Shown: piece by piece, positions 46,501-58,224 of the stretch
Numbering within the stretch: the first letter of the stretch is position 1
Layout: each line of letters opens with the position of its first letter
Assembly (NCBI GenBank): GCA_950097015.1
Contig: CATNEN010000029.1
Location: 1,116,001 to 1,180,000, forward strand
Direction of reading: 5' to 3'
DNA: 64,000 bases
Origin: Macrostomum hystrix
Taxonomy: Eukaryota > Platyhelminthes > Macrostomidae
The notes under the pieces: generated by a model
Database searches by the model: none
What the model was told of the DNA's origin: nothing
The model's input: only the letters and a program-made list of their open reading frames with translations
Program-made: the position numbers and the translations under genes

Positions 46501-49061
46501 GTGGAAGCGGCGGAAGCGAGCGGAGCGCCTAGCCAAGGCCAGCGCCGACAAGGCCAAGCGTCAGGCCGAGGCCGCTGCCGGCCGAATTATCGGCATCAGC
46601 GGCCGAGAGATGTTTGAATTCAGGCCGGAGCTGAGGTTAGACGCCGACGATCAAGAAGATGAGGGCGGCGTCGCATGGGACTTTAAGCAGCGCGAAACAG
46701 AGGAGGATCCCGAGGGCGCAGGCGGTGGGATGCAGGTCCGTTGACGCTTCGCTGCGATTGAGTAGTGGCCTGCTTTGTCTTCTGAATTCCCGGTCTTTAA
46801 TCCCACACTGAGAATTTCCTCCCCCAGAATTTATAAGATTGAACAGTTCCTCCACATAAATCCTCAGGCTGAGCAGTTCCTCTCCCCACCTTCCTAAGAT
46901 TGAGCAGTTCCTCTCCCCACCTTCCTAAGATCCTCAAATTGAGCAGTTCTTCTCCCCAACTTCCTAAGATCCTCAAATTGAGCAGTTCTTCTCCCCACCT
47001 TCCCTTCCTAAGATCCTCAGATTGAGCAGTTCCTCTTTCCAACTCCTAGGATCCTCAGATTGAGCATTTCCTCTCCCCACCTTCCTAAGATACTTAGATT
47101 GAGCATTTCCTCTCCCCACCTTCCTAAGATACTTAGATTGAGCATTTCCTCTCCCCACCTTCCTAAGATACTCAGATTGAGCAGTTCCTCTCCCCACCTT
47201 CCTAAGATACTCAGATTGAGCATTTCCTCTCCCCACCTTCCTAAGATACTCAGATTGAGCATTTCCTCTCCCCACCTTCCTAAGATACTCAGATTGAGCA
47301 TTTCCTCTCCCCACCTTCCTAAGATACTCAGATTGAGCATTTCCTCTCCCCACCTTCCTAAGATACTCAGATTGAGCATTTCCTCTCCCCACCTTCCTAA
47401 GATACTCAGATTGAGCATTTCCTCTCCCCACCTTCCTAAGATACTCAGATTGAGCATTTCCTCTCCCCACCTTCCTAAGATACTCAGATTGAGCATTTCC
47501 TCTCCCCACCTTCCTAAGATACTTAGATTGAGCATTTCCTCTCCCCACCTTCCTAAGATACTCAGATTGAGCATTTCCTCTCCCCGCCTTCCTAAGATAC
47601 TTAGATTGAGCATTTCCTCTCCCCACCTTCCTAAGATACTTAGATTGAGCATTTCCTCTCCCCACCTTCCTAAGATACTCAGATTGAGCAGTTTCCTCTC
47701 CCCACCTTCCTAAGATACTCAGATTGAGCATTTCTTCTCCCCACCTTCCTAAGATACTCAGATTGAGCATTTCCTCTCCCCACCTTCCTAAGATACTTAG
47801 ATTGAGCATTTCCTCTCCCCACCTTCCTAAGATACTTAGATTGAGCATTTCCTCTCCCCACCTTCCTAAGATACTCAGATTGAGCAGTTCCTCTCCCCAC
47901 CTTCCTAAGATACTCAGATTGAGCAGTTTCCTCTCCCCACCTTCCTAAGATACTCAGATTGAGCAGTTTCCTCTCCCCACCTTCCTAAGATACTCAGATT
48001 GAGCATTTCCTCTCCCCACCTTCCTAAGATACTTAGATTGAGCAGTTTCCTCTCCCCACCTTCCTAAGATACTCAGATTGAGCAGTTTCCTCTCCCCACC
48101 TTCCTAAGATACTCAGATTGAGCAGTTTCCTCTCCCCACCTTCCTAAGATACTCAGATTGAGCATTTCTTCTCCCCACCTTCCTAAGATACTCAGATTGA
48201 GCATTTCCTCTCCCCACCTTCCTAAGATACTCAGATTGAGCAGTTTCCTCTCCCCACCTTCCTAAGATACTCAGATTGAGCAGTTTCCTCTCCCCACCTT
48301 CCTAAGATACTCAGATTGAGCATTTCCTCTCCCCACCTTCCTAAGATACTTAGATTGAGCATTTCCTCTCCCCACCTTCCTAAGATACTTAGATTGAGCA
48401 TTTCCTCTCCCCACCTTCCTAAGATACTCAGATTGAGCAGTTTCCTCTCCCCACCTTCCTAAGATACTCAGATTGAGCAGTTTCCTCTCCCCACCTTCCT
48501 AAGATACTCAGATTGAGCATTTCCTCTCCCCACCTTCCTAAGATACTTAGATTGAGCATTTCCTCTCCCCACCTTCCTAAGATACTTAGATTGAGCATTT
48601 CCTCTCCCCACCTTCCTAAGATACTTAGATTGAGCATTTCCTCTCCCCACCTTCCTAAGATACTCAGATTGAGCAGTTTCCCGAATTCCTGAGATCCTCA
48701 GATTGAGCAGTTCCCCGAATTCCTAAGATCCTCAGATTGAGCAGTTCCCCGAATTCCTGAGATGCTCAGATTGAGCAATTACCCTACCCGAATTCCTATC
48801 TTCGGTTTTCGAACTTCAGACTGATCACGCAAGTTTCATCTCGCTCGCAATCTGTAGGTGCGCGAAATTCGGCTGGAAGATTTCTACGAAGACGAGGAGG
48901 GCGAATCCGAGGCTGTCGGCGGTGCCGCCGCTTCCCCAGCCGGCGCAGTTGGCGGAGCGAACGGCTGCGTTGTCATCGACGAGAACCTATTCGCTGACGA
49001 GGATCTGGACGAGCTGGACAATATTGACAAAGAGTTGGACACATTGGAGCTGCAGGAATAG
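43571..49061 (+). CDS. ZC3H15: ZC3H15 / DFRP1: DRG-family regulatory CCCH zinc-finger protein
   Basis: Four exons: 43571-43642, 44851-45404, 46345-46735, 48858-49061 (TAG), all in phase, giving 406 residues (human has 426). It starts MPPK and has a long Lys/Glu helix region ([17 protein letters not shown]). CCCH finger 1 is [19 protein letters not shown]. Finger 2 begins [16 protein letters not shown] and ends [11 protein letters not shown], with the last His supplied by exon 3. The DFRP segment follows ([15 protein letters not shown], then [14 protein letters not shown]). The acidic C-terminus ([26 protein letters not shown]) is also family-typical. Family role: binds and stabilises the GTPase DRG1 on ribosomes in the cytoplasm. 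No missing residue noted. Introns 2 and 3 carry large arrays. Confidence 0.95.
43643..44850. other. ZC3H15 intron 1
   Basis: 1.2 kb of AT-rich intron with no array, unusually for this window. A short duplication (AACCTTATTATCAGG, twice near 43970-44005) is the only repeat seen. Confidence 0.6.
45670..46185. repeat. 20-bp minisatellite in ZC3H15 intron 2
   Basis: About 25 copies of AAGTGAGGTTTCTACCCAGC or AAGTGGGGTTCTTATCCAGC. The two forms are grouped: the first at both ends, the second in the middle (45830-46050), with a TAGTGGGG sub-block inside that. Confidence 0.95.
46840..48770. repeat. 39-40-bp minisatellite in ZC3H15 intron 3
   Basis: About 49 copies of a 39-bp unit (GATTGAGCATTTCCTCTCCC, CACCTTCCTAAGATACTCA), with a 40-bp form carrying GAGCAGTTTCC that dominates the right half. 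Long open frames on both strands come from the multiple-of-three unit. Blocks of variants repeat, pointing to segmental expansion. Confidence 0.96.
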
Positions 49062-49829
49062 ATAATTGCATCGCCCTGATTTCCCTGTCTAGCTGACTGT
49101 TTGTTGAGTTCTTTACATCCCAATAGAGTCGCTTCCCTTTTCAATTGGAGATTATCAGCAGATCGCAAACTTTGGGCAGTCCATGTTTCAACTACGATTC
49201 TGCTTTTAGGGTTCCAATTCAGCTTTCTTCGGTAAATTGTTGTTTGCTTCAACTTGCATGTCTGGACTAACTGAGGGCCAACACTTGCTTCTGCTCTAAC
49301 ACACAGTTTAAGTCAGTGAAGATGATATTCTCTGGTTTCCTCTCTTGAGAAGTCGACGGTTAATTCTGGCAAAAAAATTATATATTTTTCCTAAAAGCCT
49401 AATTTATACTACTTGTGTCGGTAAGTAGCATCGTCTGTCATCCTTAGTAGAAAATTGCCAATTTATCTTGTTTGTCCTCTTTTGCTTACGTATTTTGTCT
49501 TTAGATTGATCGTCTACAGCAAAAAATCACTGTCGATGACGCTTCAGATAATGTCCGTGCCCTTTGTGACCTTGTCCTTTATTTTCCTCCTCCTATAGCT
49601 CCATTCACATATAAAAAATTATGCCTATTAAGCACTTGTGCATGATGTTCATAATGAATGATTATGCATTGTGCATACATATAAATTAATCACAATGCTC
49701 TGTCAATCAGGCTTGTGTCTGACTGATTAAGAAATTGATCGGGACTGGCTGATCTAAGGACTTAACAATGACTTATTTAAACGTCTCATTGAGTGTTTTT
49801 TTTACATTTAACATCGATTTTAGACCCCA
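49062..49829. other. 3' flank of ZC3H15
   Basis: Contains the 3' UTR, with no clear AATAAA seen. A palindrome-like CACTTGTGCATGATG..ATGATTATGCATTGTGCAT region lies at about 49630-49675. No gene. Confidence 0.4.
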
Positions 49830-50970
49830 GATACGATTCCAGCTATTGATTTCTTCCTACGATTCCAGCTATTGATTTCTTGCTGCGATTCCAGCTATTG
49901 ATATCATTAGTACGATTCCAGCTATTGATTTCTTGCTGCGATTCCAGCTATTGATATCATTAGTACGATTCCAGCTATTGATTTCTTGCTACGATTCCAG
50001 CTATTGATTTCTTGCTACGATTCCAGCTATTGATTTCTTGCTACGATTCCAGCTATTGATTTCTTGCTACGATTCCAGCTAATGATTTCTTGCTTCGATT
50101 CCGGCTATTGATTTCTTGCTTCGATTCCAGCTATTGATTTCTTGCTTCGATTCCAGCTATTGATTTCTTGCTACGATTCCAGCTATTGATTTCTTGCTAC
50201 GATTCCAGCTATTGATTTCTTGCTTCGATTCCAGCTATTGATTTCTTGCTACGATTCGAGCTATTGATTTCTTGCTACGATTCCGGCTATTGATTTCTTG
50301 CTTCGATTCCAGCTATTGATTTATTGCTTCGATTCCAGCTATTGATTTCTTGCTACGATTCCAGCTATTGATTTCTTGCTACGATTCCAGCTATTGATTT
50401 CTTGCTACGATTCCAGCTATTGATTTCTTGCTACGATTCCAGCTATTGATTTCTTGCTGCGATTCCAGCTATTGATTTCTTGCTACGATTCCAGCTATTG
50501 ATTTCTTGCTACGATTCCAGCTATTGATTTCTTGCTACGATTCCAGCTATTGATTTCTTGCTACGATTCCAGCTATCAAACGCTTGCTACGATTCCAGCT
50601 ATTGATTTCTTGCTACGATTCCAGCTATTGATTTCTTGCTACGATTCAAGTTATTGATTTATTGCTACGATTCCAGCTATTGATTTCTTGCTTCGATTCC
50701 AGCTATTGATTTCTTGCTTCGATTCCAGCTATTGATTTCTTGCTACGATTCGAGCTATTGATTTATTGCTACGATTCCAGCTATTGATTTCTTGCTTCGA
50801 TTCCAGCTATTGATTTATTGCTACGATTCCAGCTATTGATTTCTTGCTTCGATTCCAGCTATTGATTTATTGCTACGATTCCAGCTATTGATTTCTTGCT
50901 TCGATTCCAGCTATTGATTTCTTGCTAATATTCCAGCTGTCAGCCTCTTGCTACGATTCCAGCGACGGAT
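49830..50970. repeat. 26-bp minisatellite
   Basis: About 43 copies of a 26-bp unit (GATTCCAGCTATTGATTTCT plus TGCTAC). The main variants are TGCTTC and GATTTATTGC. It lies between ZC3H15 and the PDZ gene. Confidence 0.95.
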
Positions 50971-51637
50971 ATTTCTATGATTCTAAGAATACATGGTATT
51001 TTATTCATAGAAATATATTTTCTAGTAATTAAAGTTTATCTCCTGCGATTCGTCAATCCCTTAGCGATGGCTATAAGAACAGAGCCATGATGCTGTCAAT
51101 CCAAATAGCCTATGATATACAATAGTTGTTGCTGTAAGGTCCAAGGACACAGCTATAAGCAAACTGAAAGAAGCAGAGTGATGACTCAGCACAGTGCTGC
51201 GGCTCTCATTGTGTATTACAGCTGGGTGATTCGTCCTCTTGCGCTGCAGTTCCGATGAGTGTGCAGGCTGCAGCTTATCCTCCTTCCGTCCCTCTGCTGT
51301 CGGGCCTGTAACCCCAGTCGAGGGCCGCAGCACCCATTAGCCGGTTCCTCCGCTAGCCCGCCGGATCCGGATATAGATTTGGTCGAAAGAAGCGGAGGCC
51401 AGCTTGGCAGCCCGTGTTGGCACCCCGCGCCCTCTTGCCCCGCGCTCTCAGTACGCACACAGCCTCCAGCCAGTTACCTTCATCATCGGCCACTCCGCGA
51501 CTAACATACCCCCCTAGCAACTCCTGTGTGAAAGGCTAAACAAGCTGCCATTTTTTTAGACTTCTTGTTGTCCTTCGATTCACGTTTGCTTTGGAATCCA
51601 CTGCATCCTCATTTTGGATAAGAACATAACTACGGCC
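50971..51637. other. 5' flank of the PDZ gene
   Basis: Moderately GC-rich between 51230 and 51500, possibly promoter or 5' UTR. CCATTTTTTTAG near 51560 is a possible splice acceptor before the ATG at 51638. No coding region supported. Confidence 0.4.
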
Positions 51638-54600
51638 ATGTCAGAATCAGTTCAGCAGCAGCAGCAGACTCGAGTTCGACTTCTGCGGCCTGCCAGGGAG
51701 GCAGCCTGGGGCTTCCGGCTGGACCGCGGTTCGCGGTATTCGGGCGGATTTCTTGTGTCTCGGGTGGGTGAGCTGCAACATCTGGTGCTTAGGCTGATCC
51801 TCTTCCCTACACCACCATCCCCTACCTGTCCTCAGGCTGAAATCTTCATCCCCTACCTGTCCTCAGGCTGAAATCTTCATCCCCTACCTGTCCTCAGGCT
51901 GAAATCTTCATCCCCTACCTGTCCTCAGGCTGCAACCTCCATCCCCTACCTGTCCTCAGGCTGCTATCTTCATCCCCTACCTGTCCTCAGGCTGCTATCT
52001 TCATCCCCTACCTGTCCTCAGGCTGCTATCTTCATCCCCTACCTGTCCTCAGGCTGCTATCTTCATCCCCTACCTGTCCTCAGGCTGCTATCTTCATCCC
52101 TTACCTGTCCTCAGGCTGCTATCTTCATCCCTTACCTGTCCTCAGGCTGCTATCTTCATCCCCTAGCTGTCCTCAGGCTGCAACCTCCATCCCCTACCTG
52201 TCCTCAGGCTGCTATCTTCATCCCCTAGCTGTCCTCAGGCTGCAACCTCCATCCCCTACCTGTCCTCAGGCTGCTATCTTCATCCCCTACCTGTTCTCAG
52301 GCTGCTATCTTCATCCCCTACCTGTCCTCAGGCTGCTATCTTCATCCCCTACCTGTCCTCAGGCTGCTATCTTCATCCCCTACCTGTCCTCAGGCTGCAT
52401 GCAATCTTCATTCCCTACCTGTCCTCAGGCTGCATGCAATCTTCATCCCCTACCTGTCCTCAGGCTGCATGCAATCTTCATTCCCTACCTGTCCTCAGGC
52501 TGCATGCAACCTCCATCCCCTACCTGTCCTCAGGCTGTCTTTCTGTCTGGAAACCCTTCCCTAAGTTCTGGATGTCGCATGTTTTGCACAGGTCACGCCA
52601 GGGAGTCCCGCATCCAGCGTGCTGTTCAAAGGCGACCTTCTGGTTGCAGTGGACGGTGCGGACTGCTCGCACCTGACCTACGATCAGGCAGTGCAAATGA
52701 TGCAACGGGCCACCCTGTCTGTCGAACTGACGGTTGTGTCCAGGTGACGGAAATTCCTGACATGGTTGCCAGTTGTTTAACCATTAAAGTCTACTGTTAG
52801 TAGTCTCTAAAATTTATTCCGTCAAACTCGCCAAATTTTCAGATCCACGCCGCTCGAGTTGTTAACTTCGCCGCAGCATTTTCGGAATACGGTACCTTTT
52901 ATTTGCTTAGTAATTAGACTTCTGACCTAGAGGTTGGGAGTTCGAATCTTGGCCCAAGGGAAACTCTCTGTGTCCTTGAGCAAGGCACATAATTCCCTAA
53001 TATCCCGACCAGGTGAACACAGCCATTGGAATCTCCACTGTACATCTAGTCCAATGGGGCTAGGTGTATTTTTTACTTTTTGAAATATCACAAAATCCAC
53101 TGTGGAAAAATCAGGCCACAATTTTTACCAGTAGACGATAATGAATTTCTTCTCAACAGAGAGCCTGACGATCTTCGTCTACGCCTTTTTGGAAATTGAT
53201 TTTACCTTTAAATCTGATTGGCTGCGGTCGGTCACGTGAATGAATAAGGGGTTTCCCAAAAAATGTTCTAAAAATAGCAACAACCCCACCTATGTGTGAC
53301 TCCTCAGAGCATCGGTGCCGAGAGCAACGCCTCGTCCACCACCTTCAGCGAGTGCTACGGCAGCCCGCACTCCAGCGCCATCAACCTGCTGCACACCAGC
53401 AATCCGCACCAGATGCGCGCCCAGTCGACAGCTCAGCCGGCTTTTAGGCGGGTCTGCAGCTCCGAGGCGGGCAGTCCGACTCCCCGGTGGCATCCGACGC
53501 AATTCCAGCACCGCACACTGGAGCCGCTGCATAGCAATCAGCAGCATCAGCAGCCGCAGCAGTACTTTACATTCTCTGGACGTCCCAGGCGTATGTCGTT
53601 CGGCTATCAGAACTATGTCAAGCAGTTCCAACAGCCTCAGCCGTCGGAGACGCAGCCGCAGCCACAGAGGCTGACGCATGCCAGCCAACTTGGCGTCTTC
53701 CGAGATAGTCGACCATTGTTTGCATCCGCCAGTCTGAGGTAGATTTATGGCTTCTTATCGGAAGATTTTACACCTTATCTACCTTGATGGTTTCACACCA
53801 GATCTAGCTGACGATTTCACACCTTATCAACCTGATGAGTTCACACCTTATCTACATTATGATTTCACTGCTTATCTACCTGATGATTTCACAGCTTATC
53901 TACGCTCGTACCTGTTCACACCTTATCTACCTGATGGTTTCACACCTTATTTACCTGATGAGTTCAAACCTTATCTACCTGATGAGTTCACACCTTATCT
54001 ACCTGATGAGTTCAAACCTTATCTACCTGATGAGTTCACACTTTATCTACCTGATGATTTCACAGCTTATCTACCTGTTCACACCTTATCTACCTGATGG
54101 TTTCACACCTTATCAACCTGATGAGTTCAAACCTTATCTACCTGATGAGTTCACAGCTTATCTACCTGATGATTTCACAGCTTATCTGCCTGATGATTTC
54201 ACACCTTATCAACCTGATGAGTTCAAACCTTATCTACCTGATGAGTTCACAGCTTATCTACCTGATGATTTCACAGCTTATCTGCCTGATGATTTCACAC
54301 CTTATCAACCTGATGAGTTCAAACCTTATCTACCTGATGAGTTCACAGCTTATCTACCTGATGATTTCACAGCTTATCTACCTGATGATTTCACAGCTTA
54401 TCTACCTGATGATTTCACAGCTTATCTACCTGATGATTTCACAGCTTATCTGCCTGATGATTTCACACCTTATCTACGCTCGTACCTGTTCACACCTTAT
54501 CTACCTGATGGTTTCACACCTTATTTACCTGATGAGTTCAAACCTTATCTACCTGATGAGTTCACACTTTATCTACCTGATGATTTCACAGCTTATCTAC

Positions 54601-57399
54601 CTGTTCACACCTTATTTACCTAATGGTTTCACACATTATTTACCTGATGATTTCACACCTTATCAACCTGATGAGTTCAAACCTTATCTACCTGATGAGT
54701 TCAAACCTTATCTACCTGATGATTTCACAGCTTATCTACCTGATGATTTCACAGCTTATCTACCTGATGATTTCACAGCTTATCTACCTGATGATTTCAC
54801 AGCTTATCTACCTGATGATTTCACAGCTTATCTACCTGATGATTTCACAGCTTATCTACCTGATGATTTCACAGCTTATCTACCTGATGATTTCACAGCT
54901 TATCTACCTGATGATTTCACACCTTATCTACCTGATGATTTCACACCTTATCTACCTGATGATTTCACAGCGTATGAACCCGATGAGTTCACACCTTATC
55001 TACCTGATGATTTCACAGCGTATGAACCCGATGAGTTCATACCTTATCTACCTGATGATTTCACACCAAACCCATCTTTAGCCATCCTAAAATCATTTTT
55101 GAATAACATTTGTTTTCCTCAGCAACGAATGGATTGCTGCTTAAAATAGCTCTAGTATATTTGGCCCTCTAAAATGCAGACATTTCCTACAAGCATGGCA
55201 GAACAGCAGATGCAGCTCTAACAGGCCTTGGACAGAGGATAGAAAAACGCTGCGAATTGTGCTGGCATTCGACTAGGGGCTCTGTCTTAAAGAAAATCAA
55301 TTTCACTGCGCTTAGGACTGTGAAAAGCGAAATAGACTGGTCGAGGGGAAGGGTAGAAACAGAGGGGATAAGAACACAGCCCGCTGTACAGGTGGGAAGT
55401 GGGTCTACAAATGCGCGCGTGTGCAAAAAAATTGGATCCTTCTGCGCACAGTCCTCTCATCCTCCGAGCTGTCTGCAGACCCAAGACCGGCTGTGAATCA
55501 CGCAGACAAAATTTGGCAGCCATCTTTCTCCTCCGCCAACTGGATCCGAAGCTGTCCTCTGTATTTAACAGCCGATACTGTCGCAGTTTTTTTGTAGGCA
55601 TTCCTATACAAAAATAATTGCCGCTGACAGGTCACTGGCATCGACCAGGGAGATAGCAGACGATAGTCCGGCGATGGATTCCTTCATGGAAAGCATGCGG
55701 CAGTACCCGGGCTACACTCAGCAGCAGCAGCAGCCTCAGGCTCTGTCCTTCCCGGCCAGACAAGAAAGAAAAGTATCAACGTCGTCTATAACGCTGAGCT
55801 TCTCCGGTCAGCGGCCGCCCTCCGGGCACATCGGCAGGCACGCCCAGCCGACTCCGCCACCACCACCACCACCGATGGCGCAGCAGCAGCCGCTGGCTCA
55901 CCAATTCAACAGCCTGCCAAGGCGTTTCTCAAATCCAGCGCCACCCCAGCTGGCCCTCCAGCAGGGGCCGGCGCCTTATTCGCCATACCAACAAATGCCG
56001 CAGCCGCAGCCGACGGCACCTGCGCCGGCGCCACCGCCGATGCGCCATCTGCAGCCGGCGCCAGCGGCCGGAAATTCGCTGCGTCTGCTGCAATGGCTGA
56101 GCAGCAGCTCCGACAACATGATGGACCGCGATGTGCGAGATGAAGTCTGGCAAAAGCTCGGACAGCGTGAGTTTTAGGGAGCCTAGATTACCTCTAGGTA
56201 ACAATGATCATAATAATTATAATAATCATAATAATTATAATAATCATAATAATAATTGCATGAGGGCTGCAGGCAATGGCACACCGTTTGGTGACAATAG
56301 ACCTGAAGCCAACGAGGAGGCAATTCTGCCCATTCGCTGACTCCTGAGCACACACGCACACAGATACTGTACGCAGGCACACGCTCACACAGGTGTGTAC
56401 ATCTACCCTGACTTTCTCATCGTCAGGCAGTGTACACTCTCACTGTCCATTGGAGGTTGGCCCTCAAGGGCGTAAATTGCACAAGCCCCCAAGACTTCTC
56501 TCCGCGGCTGCGCCTCAAATACGAGTAAATGTGGCCTCGCCGCGGAATCGAGCTCAGGGACCTTGAGAGGCAAACGCGTTACCCACTCTGCCACTCAGCC
56601 CACTTACCTGACTCAAAATTTCCGCTTGTAATTTTTTGCGCTCATTTTTGTCGCTTTCAGCGTCTCCGCAGCGACAGCTCAGCCACTCGGCCAGCAGCAG
56701 CGGTCAGCATGGCCTGACAGCTCAGCAGCCGCAGCTGCAGCCGCAGCAGTATTCGCACCGTCAGCCGATGTATCAGCAATTCAGCGGCGGCGGCGGTGGT
56801 GTCGACGGCGGAGGCGGCAGCGTTAGTGGCAGCGGCAACGTCGGAGCTCACCTCCTGCGCGCCTCGACCAGCACAAGCGACATCAATACCGCCGGTGACT
56901 CTCAGTCGGATGCTGGCGACGACTATTTCAAGCGCAGACTTCAGCAGAATCTGCAGCAGCATCTGCCATCTGGAAGGGTATAATGAACTCACTTCTCCAT
57001 TGATGTCTTCTTAGCACCCTCCTCACTCCTGCTACTCTTTCTAAGCACCCACCCCACTCCTCCCACTCCTTCTAAGCACCCACCCCACTCCTCCCACTCT
57101 TTCTAAGCACCCACCCCACTCCTCCCACTCCTAAGCACCCACCCCACTCCTCCCACTCCTAAGCACCCACCCCACTCCTCCCACTCCTTCTAAGCACCCA
57201 CCCCACTCCTCCCACTCCTAAGCACCCACCCCACTCCTCGCAGGTTCAGCCGGGAGCGGCCGGCAGACAGGGGCCTGTGATTCGTCCCGTTTTCAATCCG
57301 GCTCTGCGAATTCCCCGATCGCGTGCTCGCAGAGAGCAGCAGCAGCAGCAGCGTCCGCCAGACCAGATGGAAGCCATTCGAGCCACAATTCGAGCTAAT

Positions 57400-57440
<41 letters not shown>

Positions 57441-57755
57441 AGCCGCGATGATTTCGCCAGAACAGTCTGACTACAGTGAGTTCCAGCAGCTAGGACTTGT
57501 CTTTGATTTGCGTCCCTCCGCTATTCGCCCATCTAACACTCTCTCTCCTCCCTAGAAGACGAGCTGTCGCTCAACCCGCGCTTCCAGCTGCTCCGCGAGC
57601 AGCTCCATTCGCAGCCCTCCGTTGAGGATGGCGCCGATGCCGTTGACTCCGTGGCCCGAGAGGCCCACTGCAGCTCGGCTAGCCGCATCGACGAGCTGCG
57701 CCGCATCCAATCAGAAACCTCCGGTGGAAATCAGCAGGTGTCGAGCGAGTTTTAA
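51638..57755 (+). CDS. PDZ-domain protein of the Enigma/PDLIM (Zasp) type, without LIM domains in view
   Basis: Eight exons: 51638-51763, 52592-52743, 52843-52891, 53308-53738, 55631-56166, 56661-56977, 57244-57475, 57556-57755 (TAA), all in phase, giving 680 residues. The PDZ domain is at about 10-92: RVRLLRPAREAAWGFRLDRG, then GGFLVSR|VTPGSPASS..GDLLVAVDG, with the exon break where PDLIM genes have SRVTPGS. SSAINLLHTSNPHQMRAQS (about 131) resembles the ZM motif (xINLYS). The rest is Gln/Pro/Ser-rich low-complexity with a Q13 run and a C-terminal NPRFQLLREQL..SRIDELRRIQ helix. Family role: links alpha-actinin to Z-discs or stress fibres. The last exon could instead splice at GTGTCG (57738) to LIM exons beyond the window; I saw none. 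The start is the first ATG in frame. Confidence 0.8.
51820..52540. repeat. 31-bp minisatellite in intron 1 of the PDZ gene
   Basis: About 23 copies of a 31-bp unit (CTATCTTCATCCCCTACCTG, TCCTCAGGCTG). It starts within about 50 bases of the donor, and variants (AACCTCCATC, TGCATGCAATC) cluster. Confidence 0.94.
52908..53070 (+). mobile_element. tRNA-derived SINE, family C, with CCTTGAGCAAGGCA core
   Basis: In intron 3 of the PDZ gene. A tRNA-like part (CTTCTGACCTAGAGGTTGGG, AGTTCGAATCTTGG) is followed by TGTCCTTGAGCAAGGCACAT and AATTCCCTAATATCCC. The B box plus CCTTGAGCAAGGCAC spacing resembles conserved central parts of SINEs in distant animals. Confidence 0.65.
53750..55065. repeat. 24-bp minisatellite in intron 4 of the PDZ gene
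   Basis: Over 50 copies of CTGATGATTTCACAGCTTAT plus CTAC (24 bp), beginning about 10 bases after the donor at 53739. Forms include GATGAGTTCAAACC and a longer CGCTCGTACCTG variant. A block of about 200 bases near 53890-54090 recurs near 54470-54620. It keeps open frames of up to 350 codons, which are artefacts. Confidence 0.96.
55066..55630. other. Rest of PDZ intron 4
   Basis: Unique-looking sequence, mixed GC. Several short open frames on both strands have no family likeness. Nothing else seen. Confidence 0.4.
56205..56606 (-). mobile_element. SINE family A, full length with long (ATT)n tail
   Basis: In PDZ intron 5, opposite to the gene. An ATT-rich tail at 56208-56258 is followed by the complete body and a head reaching the A-box complement near 56600. 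Best complete minus-strand copy. Confidence 0.92.
57010..57240. repeat. 26-30-bp minisatellite in intron 6 of the PDZ gene
   Basis: About eight copies of CACCCCACTCCTCCCACTCC plus TTCTAAGC or TAAGC. The last copy forms the polypyrimidine tract just before the acceptor at 57243. Confidence 0.9.
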
Positions 57756-58224
57756 CAAAATAATTATTGTCTTCTTCTCCTGCTTCTTTTGCTTGCTTAA
57801 TCAGTTACTTGTCAAGTTCATGTCGCCTACAATGTACAATTTAGTTAGCCGAGTAGTAATATTATTCATTCATTTACATTTACTCGTACATCGCAATTCT
57901 TGTACTTCTTCTTCTAAATTGTACTAGTAGAAGAAGCAGACTCTATGTCCAAAAACGGAGGGATTTTTTAAATCACTGATTATTCAGTTTAACTGTCTCC
58001 AGTCGTACTTATTAGCTCCTATTATAATCTGTCCATCCAGCTTATTTCCTCAGCTTAGAATACTACACAGTCTACATACTGCAGCCTTCTATTAATAGGT
58101 GAATCTACATGTGCGCATGCTACCCTTCAATGTTCTGTTCGCTTTTTCAAATTATTATCACAAAAAAATGGACATCTTTTATGTCGAAATGATACGACTT
58201 TGCTACTTTATCGATCGCCAACTG
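57756..58224. other. 3' flank of the PDZ gene
   Basis: AT-rich, T-rich sequence consistent with a 3' UTR and beyond. No AATAAA in the first 400 bases. No gene seen. Confidence 0.4.

Noticed and set aside
46973-48650. Frames with 13-residue repeats on both strands (291 and 217 codons)
   Set aside because: The 39-bp unit is a multiple of three and keeps frames open in ZC3H15 intron 3. Not a repeat protein.
51061-51504. Open frames of 80-90 codons upstream of the PDZ gene
   Set aside because: Mutually overlapping on both strands, no recognised domain. More likely 5' flank or UTR.
53747-55149. 350-codon frame with a repeating YLPDDFTA pattern
   Set aside because: 24-bp array within PDZ intron 4, with equally long frames in other registers and no start or splice context.
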